Assembly (NCBI GenBank): GCA_964035575.1 | Contig: OZ037874.1 | Coordinates: forward strand, 930,001 to 994,000 | DNA length: 64,000 bases | Source of the DNA: Rhynchopus sp. YZ270_cl-10 | Taxonomy: Eukaryota > Euglenozoa > Diplonemea > Diplonemida > Diplonemidae | Reading direction: 5' to 3' | Part shown: piece after piece, positions 56,201-64,000 of the stretch | Layout of the letters: each line of letters starts with the position of its first letter | Numbering within the stretch: position 1 is the first letter of the stretch | Position numbers and translations under genes: made by a program | The notes under the pieces: model-generated | Databases searched by the model: none | What the model saw: only the letters and a program-made list of their open reading frames with translations | Told to the model about the DNA's origin: nothing

Positions 56201-58026
56201 CCTTCACTGACGAGGATGAGAGCAAAAAGAAGGGTTTCTTCAAGAAGGGTCTGAAGGCAGGTGTGATGTTCGTCCAGAACGGTGTGAAGAAGGTGTGGAA
56301 GGGTGTGATTGAGTTTGTTGAGGACGTGATGTCTGCTGCACAGTCGCTCTTTGCACACCTTGGTGTTCTCTTCAAGAAGCTCTTTGGCTGGCTCGCGGCG
56401 TTCTTCAAATGGGGTGACATCCTGAACACGAGCAAGCTCATTCAGCTGCACATCAACACCTACGGGGATAATGCCGACACGGCGTTGGCCTCTCTAGGGA
56501 GGGGTATTGATGACAGAATCGACATACTGAAGAAGAAGTTTGCGGGTGGCCTGCCTGAGTTTCCTGATGCTATGGTGGACGCGCTAGACAAGACTGCGGA
56601 CGACAGCCTGGCTCAGTCCGATGAGGTGAACCAGGATGTTGGTGACCCTGGCAGGTCTGGGGAAGACACGAACAAGACTGTGTACGGGACGGACCCGCAG
56701 GCGACGTGGCTTACAGATGTGTTCACAGGTGTGGCGCCGACCATGGAGGTCGGTGACCTCTTTGATGCGGACCAGGAGACAACAAACCTGCTTGGGCAAT
56801 TGATGACCGAGGTGACACCCGCGATGGAGGCAGCCTCAAAGGACCAGGGGGCCAACCAAGCAGATATGGATGCGAAGATAAGCGAGAAGGGGACAAGCTT
56901 CTCGTTCAAAGATTTTATCATCAACGTGAAGGACTTCATCCTGAACGCTGCTCTCGACGGGACGAAGGATGCGGTTGACAGCTTCTTCAACCTGGGTGGA
57001 AAGCTGATACAGAAATTCATTAAAATGCTGAACACGAAGATCAAGATCCCCATCATCAGCACACTCTGGAAAACCGTCATCACACGCGGCGACGACCTCA
57101 CGATCCTCTCACTGATCTCCCTCCTCGGAGCCATCCCTGCGACCCTTGCCTACAAGCTGATGGTCCTTGTCAAGACCGGGAAGATCTACGCCCCAGTTGT
57201 TGCGAAGGCCAAGGACATCAAAAACCGCAAATTCCAGGTCGCTCTGGACGAGGTCACGGCAAACCTCAATGGCATTGTATGGGATAAGCCGAACACCAAG
57301 CCCAAGGCCTTTCCTGACGAGAACCTTCCAGATAGGCCGACGGACCCCGATGGTGATGAGACCGTTCAAGGTGTCGTAGTAGGTTTTGTATTTGGCTTTG
57401 CGTACTCGGTTTTTTACGGGGTCATGGGTATTGTGGACACAATCGACATTGTGTGGCCGAAGACGCTCTCGGCCAGTTTCGTCAAATGGTTCCAGTGGTC
57501 CCTAGCGGTTTGTGCGCAGGTTGTGTCCGACCCGCGTTGGACCTCCTCCCTTGGTGTCATAAACTACGACCCGTGGGGGACTCTCCTCGATGCCGCCGAG
57601 ACTATTGCTTGGGTGAGCTCCACGCCTCTCCTCGTGTTGAATTGGCCAAGGCAGGGTTTTTCTGATGAAATTATGTCAGGTTGGATGTTTGCCCTGGGGG
57701 TCTTGCACACTGCTGCGTATTTAGAGCTTGCAGTTGCGGACGCATTGTTCACTGATTTCAGCGATTCCAAGCAGTACCCGAAAACCACCTATGGGATGAA
57801 GGTGGGGCAGAACCTGCTCACCTCGTTAGGAGAAATGTCCTGGGGGCTGCGCACTGCTGCGGTGAAGGTGCTCCGTGCCCCAGTACCAGAGGGGACGAGC
57901 AAGGCTGGGGCGATAACAATCATAGCTGTGTGGGAGATTGTGGCGTTCGGGTCCCCCGCCCTCCTCAGTTTGATCAGAACTGCGCAGGACATCTCCCTCT
58001 GGAGGAAGCATCGCGTAAGCGCGTAG
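53212..58026 (+). CDS. Gene F: propeller/Ig-like/polytopic membrane protein family
   Basis: 1604 residues; closest to gene E up to the helical region (FFKWGDILNTSKL). The Ig-like segment starts near residue 738 and the IKIPIISTLW segment near 1277. The linker before the membrane region is Pro/Asp-rich (PDRPTDPDGDE) rather than the poly-acidic type of A, B and D. The C-terminal region (VVVGFVFGFAYSVFYGVMG onward) resembles D and C in its first span and E in others, which looks like a mosaic. It ends SLIRTAQDISLWRKHRVSA. The 3' flank matches gene E for about 60 bp and is then cut by a hAT-type element. Confidence 0.85.
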   Translation: MGSDPPKASDLPEPGDNNKSAGVSAQALLMENYTTPSLPVSGGSSMCASYAPVDGSAPQVHIFIIGTDDKQTVHHYQQNPASFTGWDGEDIGLTGSSTEQLVAGYDDKGLVLFRLSTSLEVSYMRAIPIGKKGRVTFLPKTWTNIGAFPSGHKNKNRVLSLGQDMRLYAGWERTSDPNKKLVWEIDWSKTSDNWTQLEMGSQHKHFYTLKGGDDTVFTSLSDDKGNKRFIKYWNGQDKSWTTIWSNSKNKSEQLEVTTLPQQKNRIGVYSRESTKRLYWQSYDTSTKKTTSTELMDGKDIIDFTVVQGETSEFEKIFAVTEDNLLYSVSYNGTDFSTPIQVGGAASDIIGASFPGDTNHAALFYAHTSGNLVEMTQSSDDAFQRTHVTIEPEETTKDAHSSRGVTAGYHLGSPVVFSMKDSTSTPHIHRFTANSEADILKHLWTQDEADFPKGNIPSSIWTTTDSNGRIVLFCEDDKGGVWVRTFGVPQGWQSLGNGPSGGTSKVFSAGLVNDVVTLMSVVTFTSETKVYNVIVTAGDDFGKWKQATSNDHGSATSVSVGRTSFADGFFTNSKNGGIYFYELGTQTSKQTYSKGTRYDTVYATPTSTDEVIAESLLTLHYVTPVEDVRISSTSFAPGKLSMYYNKSNQLQLLDSYFQLPTMTFRMTMTSPGVFSTAMLVASGSYDPIGLSDELIFGRDTKKIPAQFQRKRHGPNPTYTVPRLQQKTGDNDERPLSRFASWNINFMVTDKNGAGVANTKVSYKPVADDVVLRVNGKLVSVGQSDPEMVAFTNARGVVNVMSVADSLNAPVFEVWTDLHTDLDNEATSVMEPNNEEQLFLGKVTLEELQNATVRDLESDGESDDEREPLFPSDQKGLDQQFVLGLHATVNAGKQSTDITNAFDLSSITSRNSRGTILHSTTHARAHEIRRLDPKTNAKTSFHIEYTTSSEGVKGVKYQALPQSAVSKIIDNMPGEDFIGTYGELMASANGGFVEVTQTAFTDEDESKKKGFFKKGLKAGVMFVQNGVKKVWKGVIEFVEDVMSAAQSLFAHLGVLFKKLFGWLAAFFKWGDILNTSKLIQLHINTYGDNADTALASLGRGIDDRIDILKKKFAGGLPEFPDAMVDALDKTADDSLAQSDEVNQDVGDPGRSGEDTNKTVYGTDPQATWLTDVFTGVAPTMEVGDLFDADQETTNLLGQLMTEVTPAMEAASKDQGANQADMDAKISEKGTSFSFKDFIINVKDFILNAALDGTKDAVDSFFNLGGKLIQKFIKMLNTKIKIPIISTLWKTVITRGDDLTILSLISLLGAIPATLAYKLMVLVKTGKIYAPVVAKAKDIKNRKFQVALDEVTANLNGIVWDKPNTKPKAFPDENLPDRPTDPDGDETVQGVVVGFVFGFAYSVFYGVMGIVDTIDIVWPKTLSASFVKWFQWSLAVCAQVVSDPRWTSSLGVINYDPWGTLLDAAETIAWVSSTPLLVLNWPRQGFSDEIMSGWMFALGVLHTAAYLELAVADALFTDFSDSKQYPKTTYGMKVGQNLLTSLGEMSWGLRTAAVKVLRAPVPEGTSKAGAITIIAVWEIVAFGSPALLSLIRTAQDISLWRKHRVSA

Positions 58027-58125
58027 CGTGTCATGTTCAGAAGGATCGCAGCGCACCGAGCATCACGCCAGCCATCGCCTTCAACTGCCTTTTTATTATT
58101 ATTTTTTGTTGTGGTACCCCCCCAT

Positions 58126-58967
58126 CAGGGCACTAGCTAGACTTTTTTTTTCCCGTTTTTTTGCGGTTTTGCGGTTTCAAAAAAAATTTTGGCGCGGCGA
58201 CAAACTAGAAGGGAAAACACACGAATGAGGGACGGGGAGATTTTGGGAAGGGGTTACTTACAGGGCATTTTTTACGGGGCTAAACCCGACTGACCCCTGG
58301 TGGAATCTCCTGCCAACTTCATTGCATGTATCAGAATGCTGTGCGTGAGCATGTGTTGCCGCATGGTCTGCACAGCTTCCGACGTTCGCACAGACTCCCC
58401 CCAGTCTCCTGTTTGCTGTCGACCATTCTATCACATACTCCTCCATGCCCGCGGTGGCACGCCGGCTCACTAAGCTCTGACTTAATCTCCCCGATCGTGG
58501 ACCACCCCTCTACCCGAATCGATATTGCATTTTCGGTTGCAAAATGCAACTGCCCAAATTGCAAGGGGATTCCCGAAGACATTGTAAAATAATAAATGGC
58601 GCCGCAGGCAAAAAAAATTAGGGTACGGTGTAAAAATGCCGGTTTTACACCAGAGTCACTCAACAAACCCTTTTCGAAGCAAAAAAGGAAAATGGCGCCG
58701 CAGGCAAAAAAAAATATAGGTTAACTCCGCGAGCGAAGCGAGCGGAAATTTTTTTGGGGTGTACTTCCGTGAGCGCAGCGAGCAGAAGAAAATTAAGGTG
58801 CTATCATGCCAGTCATCTGGGGGTCGGGCGACAGTGCCCAAAGCCCCCCACATATTTTTTTTTTTCTGCCCCGAGATTTTCCGTTTTTTTTTTTTTTTTT
58901 CCGCCAAACCGCAAAACCGGGTTTTTGCGGTTTTGAAACCGCAAAAAAGCACCTAGCTAGTGCCCTG
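58126..58967. mobile_element. Non-autonomous hAT-type element, 842 bp
   Basis: The ends are CAGGGCACTAGCTAG and its exact complement. CAGGG-type ends are typical for hAT. An exact 8-bp target duplication CCCCCCAT lies at 58118-58125 and 58968-58975. Subterminal TTTTGCGG repeats extend the stem. The inside has no transposase; GGCGCCGCAGGCAAAAAAAA pieces near 58600 and 58693 show that it carries other repeats. Confidence 0.85.
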
Positions 58968-58975
58968 CCCCCCAT

Positions 58976-59367
58976 ACCATACTGGCTTACTTTTTTTTGT
59001 TACGATTTCAATCCTCCTTAAGATCGCCTCCCCAAATGCAACACCTTGCTTGGATTTTCGAGAAAAAATTCTGCTGAAAAAAAAAAATTTACCCTCCCCA
59101 GTTGCGTTTATTGTGATTTTTGCCGAATAATATACAAATAATAACGAATCATACAACACACTGTTTTTGGGTGCAAAGAAAAAACTTTAAGCTACCCGCA
59201 AATTCCCTCCCGCCCCCCCAAGTGCAAAGCCCCCTTGCTCATGACCATGTCTGCGCCATAAAGGGGGGTATTGCATGTAACCGCTCCCAGCAACGTATGG
59301 TAGACATCACCAATTCTTGAAAATCCAGTGATGCTTTTCTACCCGCCTTTGTTACTTCCATTGTTTC
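58976..59367. other. Gene F 3' spacer
   Basis: It includes the CCTCCTTAAGATCGCC sequence that serves as the unoccupied target for the 48765-50895 element, and a C-rich stretch shared with 24539. No gene is seen. Confidence 0.6.
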
Positions 59368-59550
59368 AAATCTGCGAGAAACCCCCCAACAAAGAGGCCC
59401 GATGAGATACCGATGCGTTTCCCTTTACTTTGCTTCACCCAACAGAGGAGACCGCCAAGGGTAAGGGATCCACCCCCTCCTCCCGTGGTGTGTGTTTCAG
59501 TGGATGTGGGGTGTTGTCTCTCTGAAGGGAAAGGTTGTTGGTGAATCGGC
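59368..59550. repeat. 3'-flank module downstream of gene F
   Basis: A full copy; it shares the GGATCCACCCC variant with the gene B copy. Confidence 0.85.
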
Positions 59551-59598
59551 TTCGTGTTTCGGGGTTGTGTTTTGTGTTTTGTTTTTGTTTTTTTGTAA

Positions 59599-59867
59599 AA
59601 GGTGGCTAAGTGCGTGAGGCTTAGTATCATCTTACCAACGTTTCTCCCTTTCCCTACTTTTCCACCGTTTATTTCCCCACAATGATAGTAAATGGGGAAA
59701 TGACATTGTCCCAAACAACATAAGCTGTGACGAGGAAACAAGCTCCCCGCAACTGGAGCGTGGACGTGGATAACGCTTGTGGAGCAGATGTGCATGCACG
59801 TGAGGCATATTCACATTGCAATGACAACAGCGTCTCTCACCTCTCCTCCAGATGAGGTTCATCTTAA
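59599..59867. repeat. Second spacer module, copy 4
   Basis: A full copy with few differences. Confidence 0.85.
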
Positions 59868-60173
59868 AGGGAACCCTCGAATAAGTTCCCCCCCAAATAA
59901 TAGCTATTTCCCCAAATAACTTCTTTTTTTTCCAGATTTTAGGTGCGGAAAAAGTTACCAAATAACTTCGCCCCTCCCACTTCCTTTTTTATTTTTCAAA
60001 AATTTCCCAGTGCACTGTATATTTTTTTTTGCGGAGCAAAAAAAAGCAATATAAAATGGCGCCGCAGCAAAAAATTTATGGTACGGTGTTTTTTGCCCAA
60101 ATAACTTCCCCCCCAAATAACTTCGCTTCCAAATAACTTCTTTTATTCTTCGAGCAACCACCCCCCAAATAAA
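59868..60173. other. Insertion with repeated CCAAATAACTTC
   Basis: About 300 bp separate two sequences that are contiguous in the 32250 and 51709 copies (GGTTCATCTTA then AAAGTCTTTTCTTTCTC). CCAAATAACTTC recurs about five times, and a degenerate GGCGCCGCAG piece lies at 60058. No clear inverted ends were found. Confidence 0.6.
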
Positions 60174-60287
60174 ACAAAGTCTTTTCTTTCTCGTTTTGTT
60201 ATTTGTGTGGACGAATGAAGGGACCTCCTTGTTTCACTTTGCACTTCCATTTTGTTTGCAGGTTTTCTCGACAACGTAAACCTGCCC

Positions 60288-60305
60288 CCTCGCTCGACCA
60301 ACGTA
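60288..60305 (+). promoter_or_regulatory. Conserved 18-nt upstream motif, gene G
   Basis: The motif is the same, about 1.3 kb before the gene G start. Confidence 0.5.
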
Positions 60306-61539
60306 CCATTGACGATGTACATGTGCGCTTTGTGCACACGCATTCGTCTTTCATATTATTATAATTTCTTGTTTTTTTGCTTTGTTTTTTTGATAAAACA
60401 ACTTGCTGTCAATTCTAAAAAGATTGGAGGCAGCGCTGCAGGGCAAACAAAACGGATTGAAAAAAACAGAAGCTTGCTTGTTTTCTTTGAGTACTCACTT
60501 AACCAGAACAACCGTACTTCAGTTTAACACATTTTCACCTTTTTGTTTTCCCGGCTTTGAGCACACAAACAAAAGACCCGATCTTTTTTTGTAACACTAC
60601 TGGTGTTACCGAACAACTGTCGGGGACATGTCAAGGACCTGTCAATATAGGGGGGGTGTGACATTTTATATTTGCAGGCTATTTTTGTGTGTATTTACGT
60701 ATGTATCAACAACTTGTCCATTTTGTGCAAAGTGACCCCACTACTGGACGGATGGATGCCGAAAATGCAAATGCCGGGATTTTTGGACGATTCATTTTTC
60801 CCGGCCAAAAAACCCACACAAATTATAAAGTGACACCCCTTTGTGTCAACGACATGTCAAGGACATGTCAATATAGGCCCCCTCCGGAACACCAACTACC
60901 CTTTTAGTTTTCCACCACACCGTCATATCTGAGATGGGCTCTTGTGTAAATACGTGTGCGTATGGCATTATTGTTTCAAGGTTTCTAAGCACGAGAAGCT
61001 AGGTCACCTTGTAAACCCTTTTTCTGGTTTCCATTCATTGTTCTGTGCTCTCATCCTGGGCTGGCATCGTGCGTGGGTCAGCAGGAGGTGTGCCTGCATC
61101 AATAGCTACCACTTCTTTTTCAAATACAAGAGCCCCTTTGAAAGGGCTTTGTTGGCTTTCTTTAGCTTTTTACCACCCTCTCTTCACATGAAAGCAAAAG
61201 CATACCAGCTTGCTGGTGGACAGCTCCATCTTTTCAAAGATCTGATCTTAATCATCTTATGTAAACCATCGCATTGCTTGCCAGATGTATGTGCACCACA
61301 GCACATTCATTCACAAAGCTTTCTTTCTTTTCCGTTGAGTGTTCTGGCGACTTCGTTTTCTCAAAACACGCCACTACCTCAGATGAATGCGTATTATTTT
61401 TACCTGGAATACAAGACAATGGCCCAACGTAGGGTCTTTGCGTATAAGACATTGCCCCTTCCAACCAAAGTATTTATTTCCACCAAAAGCCACCCGCCCC
61501 TTCCCTCTATTCTTTTCAACGTAACCAACCACTCCCACC
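60306..61539. other. Gene G leader region
   Basis: It carries GTCAAGGACCTGTCAATATAGG (near 60630) and a related copy near 60850, then the GTAAATACGTGTGC block (about 60945) and the D-G proximal block. No gene is seen. Confidence 0.55.
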
Positions 61540-61590
61540 ATGCTCCTGACTACCCCTAAACAGAAGACAACGCTTTTACCTCTTTTCTGA
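61540..61590 (+). promoter_or_regulatory. uORF, 16 codons, before gene G
   Basis: The peptide is MLLTTPKQKTTLLPLF. It closes 10 nt before the gene start. Confidence 0.5.
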
Positions 61591-61600
61591 TCATACCACA

Positions 61601-64000
61601 ATGGGTTCCGATCCGCCAGTAGCAGGTGACAACAATGACTCTGCCCTGGTGAGTGCGCAGTCCTTGCTGATGGAGAACTACACAACACCGTCGTTGCCGG
61701 TCTCAAGTGGGTCCTTCATGTGCGCATCGTACGCTCCTGTGGACGGAGCTGCCCCACAGGTGCACATCTTCATCATCGGCACTGACGACAACAAGACCGT
61801 GTGGCATTACCAAGAGGACCCTGCCAGCTTCACTGGCTGGACTGCTGAGGATACCGGCCTCACTGGGTCCAGCACCGAACAGCTGGTTGCAGGCTATGAT
61901 GACAAGGGGCTTATTCTGTTCAGGCTCAGCACTTATCAAGACATATACTGCATGCGTGCTGTACCAGTCGGCAAGAAGGGCAGACTCAGCTTCCTCCCAA
62001 TGGCGTGGTCCTACATCGGTACATTTCCGACTACATACACCACCAAGAACAGAGTGCTCTCGCTTGGCCAGGATATGCGTCTGCACGCAGGGTGGGAGCA
62101 GACCGGCAGCAAAAGCAATAACCTGGTGAAGGAGATCGATTATTCAGTGCATAATGGTAAATCGACATCGTTGACAATGAACAACGTACACAAATACTTC
62201 TACACCCTGAAGGGTGGTGCCGACCACACTGTGTACGTGTCTTTCTCGAATGGCGACGGTGATCATTACTACATCAACCGTTGGAAAGACAATGTATGGG
62301 AATACGTCTGGTCAAGCAAAAAGTACTACGCCACGCAGCTGGAGGTCACGACACTGCCGCAAAAGAAGAACTGCGTTGAGGTGTACTCACTCGTTTCAAA
62401 CAAGCGTTTGTACTGGCAGTCGTATGACACCTCCACAAAGAAGTTGACTTCCACGGAGCTGATGGACGGCAAGGAGATCATCGACTTCACTGTTGTGCAA
62501 GGGGAGACGTCTGAGTTCGAAAAGATCTTCGCTGTGACGACGGACAACCTTCTGTACTCAGTGTCTTACAACGGGACGGACTTCTCTGACCCCATTCAGG
62601 TGGGTGCAGCTGCGTCTGCCATCATCGGCGCTTCCTTTCCTGGGGACACGAACCACGCAGCACTGTTCTACTCACACACTTCGGGGAACCTTGTGGAGAT
62701 GACACAGAGCAGCGACGATGCCTTTCACCGTACACACGTTACCATCGAACCGGAGGAGACGACCGAGGATACGCACAAATCGCGTGGTATCGCTGCAGGG
62801 TACCACCTTGGTTCCCCAGTTGTGTTCTCGATGAAGGACTCCACATCGACACCGCACATCCACCGCTTCACTGCGAACTCGGAGGCAGACATCCTCAAGC
62901 ACTATTGGACACAAGACGAGTCAGGCTTTCCCAAGAGCAACATCCCCTCTTCCATCTGGACGACCACAGACAGCAATGGCCGTCTCGTGCTCTTCTGTGA
63001 GGACGACAAAGGTGAGGTGTGGGTGCGCACCTTTGGTGTGCCTCAGGGGTGGCAGTCCCTTGGGAATGGACCTTCGGGCGGGACCTCGAAGGTCTTCAGT
63101 GCGGGGCTGGTGAACGACGTCGTGACGCTGATGTCAGTTGTGACGTTTACATCGGAGACGAAGGTGTACAATGTGATTGTCACTGCTGGCGACGACTTTG
63201 GGAAGTGGAAGCAGGCGACGTCGAACGACCATGGCAGTGCGACCAGCGTTTCTGTTGGGCGGACCAGCTTCGCAGACGGGTTCTTCACGAACTCGAAGAA
63301 TGGTGGGATCTACTTTTATGAGTTGGGGACCCAGACCTCGAAGCAGACGTACTCGAAGGGCACCAGGTACGACACAGTGTACGCAACCCCCACCAGCACA
63401 GACGAAGTCATTGCGGAGTCGTTGTTAACACTGCACTACGTGACTCCGGTTGAGGATGTGCGCATTTCGTCACTAATGTTTGTCCCAGGCAAGCTTTCGA
63501 TGTACTACAACACGGAAGAGCAACTGGTTCTCTTGGACTGCAAAACGGACAACTCGAAGTACATCTTCCGCACTACCATGACGTCCCCTGGTATTTTCTC
63601 TACCTTCGCGGCGATAGCGGAAAGCTGCACCGATCCCGTCGGACTCAGTGACGAACTCATCTTCGGACGTGACGCAAAGACGTACCCCGCACAGCTCAAG
63701 AGAAAGAACCGCGGTCCTAATCCGACCTACACAGCTCCCAGGCTCCAGCAGAAGACTGGAGACAGCAACGAAGGTACGCTGACCCGGTTTGCATCGTGGA
63801 ACATCAACTTCATGGTGACGGACAAGAACGGGGCTGGTGTTGCGAACACGAAGGTGTCGTACAAGCCTGTTGAGGACGACGTGGTGCTGCGTGTGAACGG
63901 GAAGCTTGTGAGCATTGGGCAGAGCGACCCAGAGATGGTTGCATACACAAACGCACGTGGTGTTGTCAACGTGATGAGTGTTGCTGACTCCCTGCACTGC
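61601..64000 (+). CDS. Gene G: family member, cut by the window edge
   Basis: It is open for 800 codons from MGSDPPVAGDNNDS to the right edge with no stop seen. It is the most divergent copy in residues about 105-270 (LSTYQDIYCMRAVP, WEYVWSSKKYYATQ). Residues about 290-380 match the other copies almost exactly, as does the Ig-like segment from about 731. It mixes A/B-like and E/F-like blocks (GEVWVRTFGVPQGWQ). The C-terminal half lies outside the window. Confidence 0.85.
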   Translation, partial: MGSDPPVAGDNNDSALVSAQSLLMENYTTPSLPVSSGSFMCASYAPVDGAAPQVHIFIIGTDDNKTVWHYQEDPASFTGWTAEDTGLTGSSTEQLVAGYDDKGLILFRLSTYQDIYCMRAVPVGKKGRLSFLPMAWSYIGTFPTTYTTKNRVLSLGQDMRLHAGWEQTGSKSNNLVKEIDYSVHNGKSTSLTMNNVHKYFYTLKGGADHTVYVSFSNGDGDHYYINRWKDNVWEYVWSSKKYYATQLEVTTLPQKKNCVEVYSLVSNKRLYWQSYDTSTKKLTSTELMDGKEIIDFTVVQGETSEFEKIFAVTTDNLLYSVSYNGTDFSDPIQVGAAASAIIGASFPGDTNHAALFYSHTSGNLVEMTQSSDDAFHRTHVTIEPEETTEDTHKSRGIAAGYHLGSPVVFSMKDSTSTPHIHRFTANSEADILKHYWTQDESGFPKSNIPSSIWTTTDSNGRLVLFCEDDKGEVWVRTFGVPQGWQSLGNGPSGGTSKVFSAGLVNDVVTLMSVVTFTSETKVYNVIVTAGDDFGKWKQATSNDHGSATSVSVGRTSFADGFFTNSKNGGIYFYELGTQTSKQTYSKGTRYDTVYATPTSTDEVIAESLLTLHYVTPVEDVRISSLMFVPGKLSMYYNTEEQLVLLDCKTDNSKYIFRTTMTSPGIFSTFAAIAESCTDPVGLSDELIFGRDAKTYPAQLKRKNRGPNPTYTAPRLQQKTGDSNEGTLTRFASWNINFMVTDKNGAGVANTKVSYKPVEDDVVLRVNGKLVSIGQSDPEMVAYTNARGVVNVMSVADSLHC

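Noticed and set aside
58331-58666. Minus-strand frame of 111 codons within the hAT-type element
   Set aside because: No similarity is recognised and its N-terminal part overlaps dispersed repeat sequence; it is probably captured or random.
1-64000. tRNA, rRNA or other structural RNA genes
   Set aside because: No recognisable cloverleaf with conserved box sequences or rRNA core sequence was noticed by eye; a tRNAscan or Rfam run was not possible.

Overview
The window is eukaryotic nuclear DNA. It carries long intronless genes, pyrimidine-rich 5' leaders, AT-rich and transposon-rich spacers, one gene with short GT-AG introns inside a DNA transposon, and remains of a retroelement with split direct repeats. 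Nothing identifies the species. A unicellular alga, another protist or a fungus-like organism would all fit. The large proteins remind me of long uncharacterised fungal proteins, but this is memory and was not searched.

The core of the locus is a head-to-tail array of seven paralogous genes, all on the + strand. They are called A to G here: A 4402-9174, B 11993-16801, C 19664-24457 (frame-disrupted), D 26853-31703, E 39196-44019, F 53212-58026, and G 61601 to the right edge (partial). Intact copies encode 1590-1616 residues with one layout: about 720 residues of repeated beta-strand, Trp/Tyr/Gly-rich sequence resembling a lectin-type beta-propeller, an Ig-like segment, a region of amphipathic and hydrophobic helices, an acidic linker region, a conserved segment with the core IKIPIISTLW, and a polytopic C-terminal region. 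No cleavable signal peptide is evident. A/B, C/D and E/F form close pairs. Within a pair the N-terminal two thirds is nearly identical, while the C-terminal membrane region is diverged. Blocks shared between pairs point to gene conversion.

The spacers are built from recurring modules: a 3'-flank module, a second module of about 270 bp, an upstream module with an invariant 18-nt motif, and a leader block containing a conserved short upstream reading frame (MLLTTPQQKTTL...). The unit length is about 7.6 kb where uninterrupted (A-B-C). It grows to 12-14 kb where mobile DNA has entered (D-E and E-F).

The D-E spacer holds a 2.5-kb DNA transposon with 44-bp perfect terminal inverted repeats and a hAT-like spliced transposase fragment, an 18-bp minisatellite, and about 40 copies of GGGTACT. 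The E-F spacer holds a broken DIRS-group-like retroelement with A1...B1-A2-B2 repeats and an internal minisatellite of about 27 bp. It also holds a Mutator-like element nested inside a TA-target element, and a 470-bp foldback element carrying locus-like DNA. A hAT-type non-autonomous element with an exact 8-bp target duplication lies just after gene F. The left edge (1-2000) has a foldback hairpin and a satellite of about 200 bp, and an orphan 3'-flank module near 2.3 kb suggests an earlier gene copy to the left was lost.

The biological role of the seven-gene family cannot be told from sequence. Membrane-anchored, carbohydrate-binding or recognition proteins that diversify by duplication and conversion is my inference.
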